DNA of 64,000 bases from Plectosphaerella cucumerina. Lineage: Eukaryota; Ascomycota; Sordariomycetes; Glomerellales; Plectosphaerellaceae. The DNA is taken from positions 1,612,001 through 1,676,000 of the forward strand of contig JAGPXD010000003.1 in assembly GCA_020746995.1 (NCBI GenBank). Reading direction: 5' to 3'. The translations under genes and the position numbers were made by a program. Shown piece after piece: positions 1-10,689 of this stretch; positions within the stretch are counted from its first letter, which is position 1; the number at the start of each line of letters is the position of its first letter. The notes below the pieces were generated by a model. The model saw only the letters and a program-made list of their open reading frames with translations. It did no database searches and was not told where the DNA came from.

Positions 1-859
1 GAAGTGAAGGGGCCATGATAGACAAAGAGTGATCTATCTCTGAGGCTATGTTGATAGACGGTCGTGAGATCTTCGGTGGTTTGATAGAGGGCCCAGCTTG
101 TTCTCGGAGAAACTGCCTGGCTCAACGAGGGGTGAAGTAACGCCAGAAGCTCCCCCGCACAGCAGCCTGTCGTCAGCGACATGGGGCCGAAGTCCTCCGA
201 TGCCACCCTGGCTTGGGGTCAACAGTCAGCTCGATCAAGGTTCCCCGCCCCAGCAACCCTGCGGCTCGGACTGAGTGCCGTGATACCCGGCACTCATCAT
301 GCAGCCCAGGACATGTCTCCGAATTGTAATTGCACGCATGGCAGTTGGTCCTCGGCCGTTCGTCCAGGGCTGATGCTGGCTCCCCGGCCGGCGAAAGCAT
401 CGGCGTGGGAGCCCGACTAACACCAATACGGCAAAGACCGTCTGATGTAACGAGAGGGACATGACTCCGAGCCCTGTTTTCTGGAACACTCGGCTTTGTG
501 TCCGACTCCCACGAGGAGGGCCACCCCTGACTCGTGGGGAAGGGCCCCAACGCCAGTCTGGGGCATTCGCGGGGAAGCGGTTCGACCTGTGTGATTGCAT
601 GTGCCGGGCCGCAAAGGCCCCCGTGGGGGAGGAGAAGGGCGGCCGGAGGTGAGGCCTGGGCATCGGTCTTGGAACTCAACACCTCGCTCCCGCCATCAAC
701 GCAACGCCGTGCCTATATGTTGGCGATGTCCTAACTTGATCATCGTGGCCTTTCTCGTCTCTGGTCGTCAGCATCAACCAAGTCAACATCGTCAGACAAG
801 GTCTTTGACTCGCCGACATCTTTAGCCCCTCTCTCTCACTTCCCTCAAACTTTGACATC
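1..859. other. intergenic region upstream of the MFS permease
   Basis: No reading frame here has recognisable domains or believable splice structure; the open frames are GC-driven. The right end is the promoter and leader of the permease starting at 860, with a weak TATA-like CTATATG near 713-719, about 145 bases before the ATG. Confidence 0.6.
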
Positions 860-2706
860 ATGGGTGGCGGCACGTCCATCTGGGCCTCGCCCGACTACAA
901 GAAGGATCCCAAGGAAATCTTCAACAAGAGGCTCCTGCTTCTTACTCTTACCACTGCATTTGCCGGCTGTGCCTATGGTTTTGACCAGGGTAACATCGGT
1001 GGTGTCTTGACCTTCCCGGCCTTCCGCAGCACGTTCGGATATGACACCCTCACCGAAGAGGAAGCCGATCAAAGGGAAGGCGTGGTGGCAGGAATGCGTG
1101 AGTATTCTTCAAACTTTGAGTGATTTGCTCCCCTCTGACTCGAACAGTATCTGCCGGCGGTGCTGGAGGTGCCCTGATGGGTGCGCCCCTTGCCGACTTC
1201 ATCGGCCGCAAGTATGCCATTGGCATCATGAGCGCCATCTTCATGGTCGGCGCTGCCCTGCAGGAGGTTCCAATCCTCTCTGCCATGTACGCCGGTCGGT
1301 TCCTCGCCGGCCTGGCCATCGGTGCCACCTCTATGGTGAGTGTCTCTTACTCTGAGCAAACCGGCCATGTTCTAACCCCTACCTCCCTCTAGTTGTCTCC
1401 CCAGTTCCTCGCCGAAAACTCCCCGAAGTCCATTCGCGGCTCCCTCACAACATCCTACAACCTCATGATCGTCCTGGCCCTGGCCCTTGCCTTCTGGATC
1501 AACTATGGCATCAGCCGCTGGTCAACGACCGAGTTCCACTCGGACAAGTCATGGCAACTGTCTCTCGGCATTCAGCTGATCCCTGGTGGCTTTGTGGCCG
1601 TCATGATCTGGTGTAAGCATGCCTCTTCCACACACAGAAGATGCATCTCTGACATCCCCAGTCCTCATCGAGACCCCCCGTGCCCTCATCGCCCGCGGCA
1701 AGAACGAGCAAGGCCTCAAGAACCTCTGCAAGCTCCGCCAGCTCCCCGCCGATCACCCCTACGTCCAGCAGGAATACAACGAAATTTGTGCACAGACCGA
1801 GGCCGAGCAGGGCAGTGCCAGGAGCTTCAACTACATCGCCGTCTTCAAGTCCCTGGCCGGCAGCGCCAGCAACCGCCGCCGCTTCATGCTGTCCATTCTG
1901 CTCTTCCTTTTCCAGAAGCTAACTGGTACCGATGCTCTGAACTACTTTGCGCCTCAGATATTCACCATGATCGGAGTTCCCAAGGGTTCTGCCTCGCTGT
2001 TGACGGTTGGCGTCTACGGTATCGTCAAGCTGTCGGCCATGATCGTCTACGTCAGTTTCATCGTCGACAGGGTGGGCCGCCGCGTGCCTCTTCTCGTTGG
2101 AGGAACTGTCCAGGGACTTGCCATGATGTACATGGGTCTCTACCTGCGTTTCGGAAACGTTCAGGCTGGTGGCGGTACCAGCGCCGGCGGTATCGTCGGA
2201 ATCATCTTGTGAGTGCCTCAATCTCTCCTCCCAACCGTCCCCCTCCCATCCGTCCCCCGCTAACATCTCCCAGCATCCAGCTCTACGCCATCGGCTGGTC
2301 CTTCGGCTTCTCAGTGGCCCCTTACGTCGTCACGGCCGAGATCTTCCCCACGCGCATCCGCTCCGTCGGCATGTCTCTCTGCTTCTGCTTCAAGTGGCTC
2401 GTCACCTACGGCATCACCTCCGCTGTCCCCCACATGATGCGCCGCCTGGGCTACGGCACCTTCCTCTTCTTCGGCTGCTCGACCCTCTTCGGTATCTGCA
2501 TCTTCTACGTCATCCTCCCCGAGCTCAAGGGCCGCAGTCTCGAGTCCATGGATGACCTCTTCGAGCGGCCCCTGTACACCATGTACAAGCACGCCTACCC
2601 CACGGAGGAGGAGAAGGTCTTCCATACCGCTGCGCGTGTGTATGATGACAAGGACTCTGGCGAGCACGTCCACACTATCGAGAACCGGGGCGAGTCGAAG
2701 GTCTAG
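860..2706 (+). CDS. MFS sugar/quinate-type permease
   Basis: Predicted 12-helix major facilitator sugar porter of the plasma membrane, 541 aa. Five exons fit: 860-1097, 1148-1335, 1393-1612, 1662-2208 and 2274-2706; all donors are GTGAGT or GTAAGC and phases agree. Visible family marks are FDQGNIGGVLTFPAF after helix 1, the loop LADFIGRKYA, AENSPKSIRGSL, IETPRALIARG (a variant of PESPRW), DRVGRR after helix 7, and the C-terminal PELKGRSLESMDDLFE (a variant of PETKG). Overall wording resembles fungal quinate permeases (QutD/qa-y type), but the true substrate cannot be read from sequence, and an arabinose or hexose transporter is also possible. No quinate catabolic genes lie beside it. The start is the first ATG in frame and is followed directly by the hydrophilic N-terminus and helix 1. 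Confidence 0.9.
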
Positions 2707-3458
2707 GGGAGAGGAAGTGGAGGAAGTGCCAGGACATTTGCAGGCTGTGTTAGATGTTCCCGCAATAAGATTTTGTCGTTGAAGCAGGAAATGTTGTCGT
2801 CAAGTGAAGTGTGCGACGTAAAGGACGCCAACTGGAGTTGTGGGAGCCATGGTTATAACCCGGGTGTATCGGGATCCTTGCCATGTCCGTGATAATTGCA
2901 CGCGACGGCAAGTGTCACGCTTGATTGAAATCTTCAAACCCTAGTGGCAGACCTTTTTTACATGTTCAACTCCCAGTCTGGCTGCGACGTCTCCTTCAAG
3001 GCAACTGACGCCCACCCGGTTCAATCACCACTTGGCACAGCAGATGTAAAACAGATAGTGTTCATGATGACATTCATCGCTATGATGTTCCAAGGGCGAC
3101 ACGTAGTCAAGCCCGTCCCAAAACGCCAGTAATGCTCCTTTACAAGAAAGATAAAACCCACGAGGGTGCTGTTCGTCCGCCCGCTTTACCCGCTCTGAAT
3201 ACCATCAGAAAACTCCGATTCGTTGCGGCTTCGCATGCCCAAGAACCGTGGCCGTCGAAATGTGTCGTACCCAAAAAGAGAAAACAGAAAATGCTCCCCG
3301 AGATGTTTCGGAGGAGAGAGAGGGGGGTATATGTGATAGTCATGACGCAGAAGAAAAAAACCAAAATGATCCCAGACCCAAGCTTTTTGTGTTTCCTTTC
3401 CAGATTTTGGTGATTAGATGATTGTAGGAGATGGTGGTGTGAATGGTGATGTAGATGA
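2707..3458. other. convergent intergenic region
   Basis: Holds the 3' ends of the permease (+) and the arrestin-like gene (-). It is more AT-rich than the flanking coding DNA. No gene was seen. Confidence 0.6.
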
Positions 3459-5111
3459 TTAGGGTGAGGCGACGGCCTGAGAGTCCTCGACGGGGTTGGT
3501 CTCCCACTGGAAGCCCAGAGCGGGCTCCGGGCTGCGGTTGCCCTGCCGGAACGTGGCGTCCAGGGGCTCCAGCGACTCGTAGTCGATGGGGCACCTGTCG
3601 TCGGGGTAGGCAGGGGGCGAAGGCGGGACGTCCTGGTAGACGGGGGGCGCCTCGTTGTCCCAGCTGACGCCGAGACCAGGGCAGTCGGTGAGGAGGACGT
3701 GATAGTGCATGCGGAGGATGCGGCCGGTACCGGTCTGGGTGGCGAGGTGAGGCTTCCCGAGGGGCGCCCACTCCTTGGAGACAACCATCTCGATCATGAG
3801 GGCGTGGGAGACCTCAGTGCCGTCGCGGGAGCGGGTGTCGCAGGCGTAGCCGTGAGCGCCGGCGGGCAGGGCGCCGCCGGAGCGGGAGGAAGAGCCGTGG
3901 GCGGCGGCGGCCAGGAGGGAGGAGGCGATGCCGTAGTCGAACTCGAACTCAACGTGGCCGTCGGTGGCGGAGTAGTCTGACTTCCAGCCCTCGTAGATGT
4001 GCTTCTCGCCAAGGTTGCGCGTCTCGGTGCGGGGGGTGCCCTTGCCGGCGTTGGCGGCGGGAGTGCCGTCAGGGTTGGTGGCGGCGGGAGTGTGCTTCTT
4101 GCAGGCGGGCGCGATGGTCTTGACCGTCTCCTCGAGGCGCCAGGTGACCTTCTTGAGCTTCCAGTACTCGATGGTCTTGCTCTGGGCATTGACGCTGGTG
4201 AGGCCGTCGAGGCGGAGCTGGACGGCGTGGTTGGCGCCCATGGGGTGGATGATCTGGTCGTAGTGGGCGCCGGCCTTAATGTTGGTGGGAGGGAAGACAC
4301 GGACGGAGTGGTGCGGCGTGTCGGCGGTGGGGAGGGAGCGCTTGACGTCGAAGAGACGCTCGAGCCTGATGGGGATGTTGGAGACCTTGGGGTTGAGGCG
4401 GGCGGCGGCGGGCAGCTGGACCTCGGCCTTGAACTCGTACGAGATGTTGACGAGGGGAGTGTCCATGGAAGCGGGCAGATGGCCCTCGAGGAGGATGGAG
4501 AAGGGGAACTGGTGGCGACCACGGCGCAGGGTGGTAGGGTGGGTGAGGAACGTCCAGCGCTTGAGCTCGGTGTACTGCTCTGCGCAGTCGGGACAGTGGG
4601 CGGCGAAGGGGCGCTTCTGGTGCACACGGATCTGGAGAGTTGCGCCGAAGCTGGCGATCTCGAGGTTCTCGTCCTTGACGTCGAGGAACATCTGGCCCGA
4701 GACGAGGGCGCCGCTGGACGACTCGGCGTCGCCGAAGAAGATGATGGGCGGGCTCTCAATCTTCCAGTCGAGGCTGGCGTGCGGGTTCTCGTGCTGCTCC
4801 TTGCTGCGGCCAAAGGGAAGAGACAGCCTGTGCAGGGCGTGCTTGTTGTCCTTCTTCTCTGCCTTTTCCTTCTTCTCTTTCTTCTCCTTGGGCGGCTGGG
4901 GGCGCGCGGGGATCATTGGAAACGAGTCGGCCGAGTACATGCGGTGGTAGGGGATGGCCTCGTCTTCCGACGACTCTGTTGACGAGGAGCGCCTGGCAGT
5001 GAGGCGCCTCTGCTGGACGCCGTCCTGCTGCGTCTGCTGCTGGCGGATGGACGACTTGATGGAGAAGTTGCCCGTCGATGAGCGCAGAAAGTCTGCGACC
5101 CTGTGGGGCAT
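3459..5111 (-). CDS. arrestin-like adaptor protein (LDB19/Art1-type) with two PPxY motifs
   Basis: Single-exon 550-aa protein. The N-terminus (1-95) is polar, rich in Ser, Gln and then Lys (KEKKEKKEKAEKKD). From about residue 110 an arrestin-like beta-sandwich begins (LDWKIESPPIIFFG, SGQMFLDVKDENLEI, QFPFSILLEGHLPASM), and a second arrestin lobe runs from about 300 to 480. The C-terminus carries PPVY (489-492) and PPAY (499-502), canonical binding motifs for the WW domains of Rsp5/NEDD4 ubiquitin ligases. Known relatives direct Rsp5 to plasma membrane transporters for ubiquitination and endocytosis; that role here is inferred. The CxDC pair in AHCPDCAEQ is typical of the LDB19 subgroup, but the subgroup is less certain than the arrestin fold. 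The ATG at 5111 begins MPHRVADFLRSS, and no intron is needed. Confidence 0.85.
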   Translation of the reverse strand: MPHRVADFLRSSTGNFSIKSSIRQQQTQQDGVQQRRLTARRSSSTESSEDEAIPYHRMYSADSFPMIPARPQPPKEKKEKKEKAEKKDNKHALHRLSLPFGRSKEQHENPHASLDWKIESPPIIFFGDAESSSGALVSGQMFLDVKDENLEIASFGATLQIRVHQKRPFAAHCPDCAEQYTELKRWTFLTHPTTLRRGRHQFPFSILLEGHLPASMDTPLVNISYEFKAEVQLPAAARLNPKVSNIPIRLERLFDVKRSLPTADTPHHSVRVFPPTNIKAGAHYDQIIHPMGANHAVQLRLDGLTSVNAQSKTIEYWKLKKVTWRLEETVKTIAPACKKHTPAATNPDGTPAANAGKGTPRTETRNLGEKHIYEGWKSDYSATDGHVEFEFDYGIASSLLAAAAHGSSSRSGGALPAGAHGYACDTRSRDGTEVSHALMIEMVVSKEWAPLGKPHLATQTGTGRILRMHYHVLLTDCPGLGVSWDNEAPPVYQDVPPSPPAYPDDRCPIDYESLEPLDATFRQGNRSPEPALGFQWETNPVEDSQAVASP

Positions 5112-5901
5112 TGTGTGTATGGGTACTGATGCTGTGGCGAGCTTCGATTATGGGTATGTGTGTGTAGTCGGTGATGAGTGGTCGTCCCAAGAGGGTGTCG
5201 ACGGCGGCTCTCCCGGTTTTATGTGTGTGGAAGCGGGATGGACGCTTCCCCGGATTTTCGGCTTGGCCCAGTTCCTGCCAGGGCACGGAAAATGATGTGA
5301 TGTGGCGCTGGCGTGCGTTATTCTTGGACCGGGATGCCGTCGCTCCACAAAGCAAACTCTTGCCCCTGGAGACGGGTCAGGCTCCTCCCTGGTTCGGTAT
5401 GGCGTCGGTAGGGGGTGGTCGAAGGGGGGCTGCAGAAGGCCAGACTCGGCCAATGCGAATGGTCGAAAGGGGGTCGGTGAGAGAGGAGCACCGGGGGTGA
5501 GGGTAGGGCTGGCTAGGCGCAGTGTTCTCGGCGGGCTCCTTGTGACGAGCTTGTGTGTGAGAGAGGTGTGTGGTGTGTGGTCATGCGTCGGGCGGACCGG
5601 TAGAGTGCGTCGATGGACTCTGCGGGGTACAGGAGCTGGCGATGGTCCTTTCCCGTTTCTCGTTGATCTTGTGATCGCGGTTGGCGGCGGGAGGCGGGGC
5701 CAAGATGATGGCGAGCCCCTCTTTCAAGTGCTTCGGTTGCGAGCCCCTGCTGGCTTCGCCTTTCTCCGTTGTTTCGCTGGGCTGGCGTGCTGCCTGCTCG
5801 GTGCGTGGTGCTTGTTGAGGATGCTTGGGGGACTGTCCGTCGTGCAGTGGCTTTCGAGGACTGTCGAGTGCTGGTTCCTGTCCCTTTTCTTCTTCTCTTT
5901 C

Positions 5902-5937
5902 TCCTGACTGATCTCCTGACTGATCTCCTGACTGATC
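5902..5937. repeat. 12-bp tandem repeat, three perfect copies
   Basis: TCCTGACTGATC is repeated three times without mismatch about 800 bp upstream of the arrestin-like start codon, next to a pyrimidine-rich run. It is a microsatellite-like element in the promoter region; no function can be assigned. Confidence 0.9.
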
Positions 5938-7176
5938 TGTCTTCTCTGCTTCACCCGGATGCGGTGTCTGCTCCCTCCGAGTCGAGTCCGAGAGTGTCTT
6001 GGGAGGGGGGTGGCCGGTGTTGGGGCGCTAAAGAAACGGCGACGAATGCGCTCAGGCGTGTCGGGAGGGGCCCTCGGTGGGTATTATGCGGTGTAGTGTA
6101 GGGGTACGGGTCGTAGGCTGCGTTCGATGGCAGACGCTGACAATGCCTTGCTGGAAAGAAGAACAAACTTGACGATGTTGTAGGAGTCGGAGAACAGATT
6201 TTCAAACGACTGCGACGAGATGGCCTTACATCATTTTTAGTATTCGTCCGTCGTCGGCCGTGTCTCGAGCTTCGCGATGCTCCCCGGTTTCCATATGGTA
6301 ATTATGTGTCATGGATTGCCTCTTTCGACGGTGCTACCGCTCCACAAAGTGCTTGCGCCGGGGAGCAGACACGGCCCCTCGCCTGCTCGCCCGCCAGTCT
6401 GGTGAGCTGCCCGGGGCCATGTGCCCGTCTTGCAGGGATTGGAGCATGACGGCCGCGCCTGACAGAGAGAGTCCCCCTCTCCCTTTGCCTGTGCCCCTCG
6501 CTGCCGGTCCCTGTCCCCTGACGGTTTCCGGGACGGATCTCAGAGCACGCACCCATGATCTAGGCCTAGACTCTTGGGGAGGGGAAACTCGTCGCACGGT
6601 TGGTGGTTCGGGACGAAGCTACCGGTGACTGGAACGGATGCGCACTGGAGATGCTGGCATGCGGGCCGGTGCAGACGGTGAGCGTCCACGCGGGACGAAG
6701 AAAAAAAAAACTGCACGATCCTCGTACAGTTTTCCCCATCGTGGCACACACAGCCGCCGTGTCAGGTCGGAGGCGGTGACTCAGGCAATTGTACGAGCCC
6801 ACGATGCACTGCATGCTCTCTGCCCTGCATCAGACACCGACTCGGAGATGGCTCGGCCAGCGATGACAGGGCGCCGACGAAAGATCCCGACATGATGAGG
6901 TGATCGGGCTCTGCCAGCCGTGGTGTGATGCAATGGATCCCAGCATGGCGCAATTGATGTGAATGCGGTGTGCCAGCGCAGTTGTCTATCATCACTCGTC
7001 CGATTGCTTGACAATGCTTGTTGTGGTGGCCGCTCAGCGGGATCTCATCCGATCCGATTCCATCACCGGAACCGCTGGCCGCCGGGTGATGAGACTTTGC
7101 GCAATACTGTGCGCGCCACGGCATGCACCAGGCTCGATCCAAGCGCACCATCTGCTCCCAAAATTCCATGACGGCT

Positions 7177-7190
7177 GGACGGCGCCGTCC
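7177..7190. repeat. 14-bp perfect palindrome, copy 1
   Basis: GGACGGCGCCGTCC is a perfect inverted repeat. It is extended by outer arms ATGAC (left) and GTCAT (right) with three unpaired bases on the left. Its core is CGG-N2-CCG. The same 14 bases recur at 8166-8179. Confidence 0.9.
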
Positions 7191-8165
7191 GTCATCACTG
7201 ATCAGCCAGGGCAAAAGGTACCCGCGGAGCATTCATGTCGCTTGCCTGTCGGCGATCTCGCCGCCGTCGAAACTCTGGCGCGTTCTGTCCCGTTTCCGGC
7301 TTTCAGGGGTCCATCCACTGTGACATCGCGACACCAGTCACGCTGGAGAGCTCTGCCCGTGTTGTGTACTTTGTCAGGTGCTGTACCAGAATAGCTCTGC
7401 GGCGGCTTGCGACGAGGGACGCAAAACGTGATTGAACTGTGCGCTGGGAAACGCCAGGCGAGACTGTCAGCTCGTCCCCGAATTGCTGGCTCGGAGCTCC
7501 GCCGTTGCCTGTCCGTGTGCTGTCCCGGCGAAATTCTCCATGGTCATGGGACCCCTTTTGCTTTGCGAGCAGGCCTGCCAATGCTGGCCGACTGGCGGGG
7601 TCGGTCACCAGCACGCGCCTTGGAGCCGCGCTCGCCCTCGCGCTCGCCTTTGCCCCAGCAGCGAGCTGGGGCGGTGCCAACGGGCCAGAACCAAGCAATT
7701 TGTCTCCTTGCATCTTTCTTCGCCTGACGTTTGCGGCTTGTGCTCCCCTTCCCCGCCGCTGGGTCTGTGTCTTGGCTCGTTCCTTGGTCAAGCGCGGGGA
7801 CTAGAATGCACCCATCGTGAAGTGAAATCTCTGACCGTGCCAGCCCATCTAGGCTGGAGCACGCAATGGCTAGCCGCGCTGCTTGTTGTGACAACGCGTG
7901 TTGGCAAGCTTTTTTTTTTTTTTCGGTTACCCGTCGCAGAAGAGTCATTCCCCTCCCAGCGCAGCCCCAGCCGTCAGGGTTGGCTCCGGCAGCAGGGACA
8001 GGGACAAAGAAGAGACTCGGCACCCTGACGGAACGCCTAACCAAATCGGGGCACAAGGCGACATTCCTTGCAGCAGAGCATTTCCCCAGAGAATGATGTC
8101 AGCAAATCCCGGCCTAGGGTTCAGAGTCGAATCGAATCGAGGGCACGGTCTCGTGGCGTCCAGCC

Positions 8166-8179
8166 GGACGGCGCCGTCC
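8166..8179. repeat. 14-bp perfect palindrome, copy 2
   Basis: Identical to the palindrome at 7177-7190 and 989 bp from it. The flanks differ, so only the palindrome itself is shared. Confidence 0.9.
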
Positions 8180-10070
8180 AGGTGTGAGGAAAGGTGGCAT
8201 GAGTTCGAGGCATTGCGTCTTGTGCGACATGTCCAGGGTGCGTGGTGCCATGGTTGGTGAGATGGAGCCTCCGTGGCTGCCTCGGAAGGATCGTCGAATC
8301 GGCATGTTGGAGCTGTTCGCCGACGGGTAGCAGCCCAGCTCGGACCGGCGCATCACATGATGCCTCATCGCGGGGAACATCCAGTCGATTTGTATCATCT
8401 TGCCCGTCCGGGTGTTTGTCTCTGACTCCCCGATCGATGCTGGCATCGCCGTTGGGAATGGCGCAGGATTAACCTCGCAGCGACAGAGGCTCGACGTGGA
8501 ACCTTGCTGGTAGCGCTGTGCGGGGAGGAATTGCAGCCTGTTGCAAAATGTCCAGCTGACCTGGACGAGGCGATCATGGCGTGTGAAGCTGATGGCGCAT
8601 GAGCAGGACGTGTCGAGATCTCCGCGGTCCGCGGGCGGAGCCCTGGGGGTGTGTGCAGAGAAGAAGGTGGTAGATGGTGTCAACCGCGCTAGAAGCCTTC
8701 TAGAAGAAAATTCTCTCCGGCCCTCACCGGCGTCACACCGAAAGACTTTTTGCTACACCGAAGGGTCCCACACACCGCGGCTCGCTCACCTTGCCGTGCA
8801 TCAACTTGGACGACCTCCGATCATGATCGATCGCCTTGCCGCACTGCAATCCAAGTCTCGCCTTGATTGCTCCAATAACTCTATCCAGCTTTGGGTACCG
8901 GGCCAAGCCGTAAGGCCTTAGCTACCCACTGAAGCCTCCACACAATTACTTGATCTTGTCCCACGAGCTGACGACATGTCAACGGAGTTGACCTCCGCCG
9001 ATCCAAAAGCCCAGTATCAAACTGAGCTGCCACCATCCATCACGGACAGAAATGTCCTGCCTCATCAATGCCGTTTTCACGATCCGCTCCTCGCCTCCCC
9101 TCCCCTCCCCTTCCTTCGCCCCTCCCACCCTCATTTCCCAGCACCTCATCAGACTCACCGCCGCCGGCATCGCCAACCTCCCATGCGCGCGTCGTCTCAC
9201 ATGGCCCCCCGCCACGTCTCCCTGACATCCCTCTCCGACTCGGGCACCGGCAGTCGTAACACCACGACCCTTTGCGGCCCCGGCCGCCCACCGGCCACGG
9301 GCGAGACCGCGCCTGAAGCAGTTTCCATTACGTGTCGACATGCGCCGTGTGGACCCCCGGCCACGAGTCCAGGCTCGCCGCACGCTCCCTTGCCCGGCGG
9401 CCCTATTGATAGCATGGATGGACCTTATACAGTCGGCGGGCACTGTGCCAGGGGTGGCGAGGTCTCGATGCTTGTTCTTCATTCTGCCCCTCCGTCCGAC
9501 TCGAACGTTTTTCTTCGCAGCGCGCCGCCGGCGATCTTCCCGGCCTGTGCTGCAGCATGCTCCCCGGCCCACCGGAGCTTGCTCCTCGAGTCAGCTGGGA
9601 AAGTGCCAGGCCGCCGCTTTGGCCTGGAACGCCTTGGCTCGGCGCGCGAACCATCGTGAATCCCGGCCGTGTCGGGCTTCATGCCCTGTTCCGGTATCGC
9701 TGTGCTCAGTGCGGCGTGGGCACGATGGATGAGCTAGCAGTCAGGCTCCTCCCACCATCTTCTTTTGATTCCTGCTGCCGCCCGTGTCCGTTTTTGGGGC
9801 ATTGCCCTCCGTTTGTGTTCATTTCTTTTCAATTCATCGATCCAAAAGTGCGTCGCCTCATGATGGGCACAACTCGGCCGCATATTTCCTCCCTTCATGC
9901 CCAAATTGCATGATGCCCGGTGTAGGGCACTATCGATAACAACCCACCAGAGGAGTTCTTAGGGCAACTGCATCACTCGACACTGCGATAGTACGCATGC
10001 TCAGATGACCAGGTGCCATAGATCAAGCAGTGCACCTGGTGGACCGACACTACAGTTCATCACCACGGCG

Positions 10071-10207
10071 GGTTTCCTAAGTACACCCGGTTCATCAGCA
10101 CACTCGGTTCGTCAGCAACGTAGTTGAATCAGTCCGGCAGGTAGACTGACGCACTTGACCGAGTGAATTCGTGGAGCAACCGATGTAGCAGGTCAATTGA
10201 CACACAT
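10071..10207. repeat. degenerate 17-bp repeat array 1
   Basis: About eight strongly diverged units in a 17-base register. Clear ones are GGTTCATCAGCACACTC (10089-10105), GTTGAATCAGTCCGGCA (10123-10139), GGTAGACTGACGCACTT (10140-10156), GAGCAACCGATGTAGCA (10174-10190) and GGTCAATTGACACACAT (10191-10207). They match the unit GGTCAATCGACGCAGCA of the main array at 13324-13731, and look like an old, decayed array of the same family. Confidence 0.65.
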
Positions 10208-10689
10208 GTCAACCAACACAAGATCCCTGTGCGTACGCAGTCCGATCTGGGTCTCAGATTCTGTACCGTTCGCGTGTACTCACATCACGATGCAATTGGA
10301 ACTTTCTCATCGTTGCAATGAAAGCTATTTAGATATGCGTGTGGCACTCGTGTGTGCCTGGACGCCAGCTATTCACCTGTACCGCATCTCGTCCTGTTTC
10401 CGGTTGAACGAAATGAAGCACACATGCGATGACCCTTTGCGGCCATGTGCCCGAGCCCTGATCCATCTTCTCCTCGCACAAACTTGGTGTGCTGAACGTA
10501 TATTAGACCACGTTTTCGCCCAGTTCAGCAGATCTCGAGCCTTCTGGGCTGTCGCAGTCGCTTCGGAGCCGTTCCGATGTCGCCGAATAAGTCGTCCAGC
10601 ATGAAGATGTCGGCGGCACAAACAGATACGTACGCTGATTACCGTTCGTTGTGGTTTGAACCTCTTGGATGACCATCTTCGCTCTGCCG
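10208..10689. other. region between repeat array 1 and the coiled-coil gene
   Basis: Downstream side of the coiled-coil gene on the minus strand. No gene is supported. Confidence 0.5.

Larger units (their letters stand above)
5112..10070. other. long GC-rich region without convincing genes
   Basis: Nearly 5 kb in which frames of 60-200 codons occur on both strands but none shows a domain, a usable splice series or protein-like composition. The left 1.2 kb is the promoter and leader of the arrestin-like gene. A 12-bp triple repeat lies at 5902-5937 and two identical 14-bp palindromes at 7177 and 8166. A short unusual gene or ncRNA could be hidden here. Confidence 0.5.

Noticed and set aside
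3999..4982. 327-aa plus-strand frame opposite the arrestin-like gene
   Set aside because: It is the antisense shadow of a codon-biased real gene and has Gly/Val/Glu composition without any domain.
8976..9659. 227-aa plus-strand frame in the 5-10 kb desert
   Set aside because: Composition follows the GC-rich DNA (Pro, Ser, Arg, His), no domain or splice structure is visible, and overlapping frames on both strands are similarly long.
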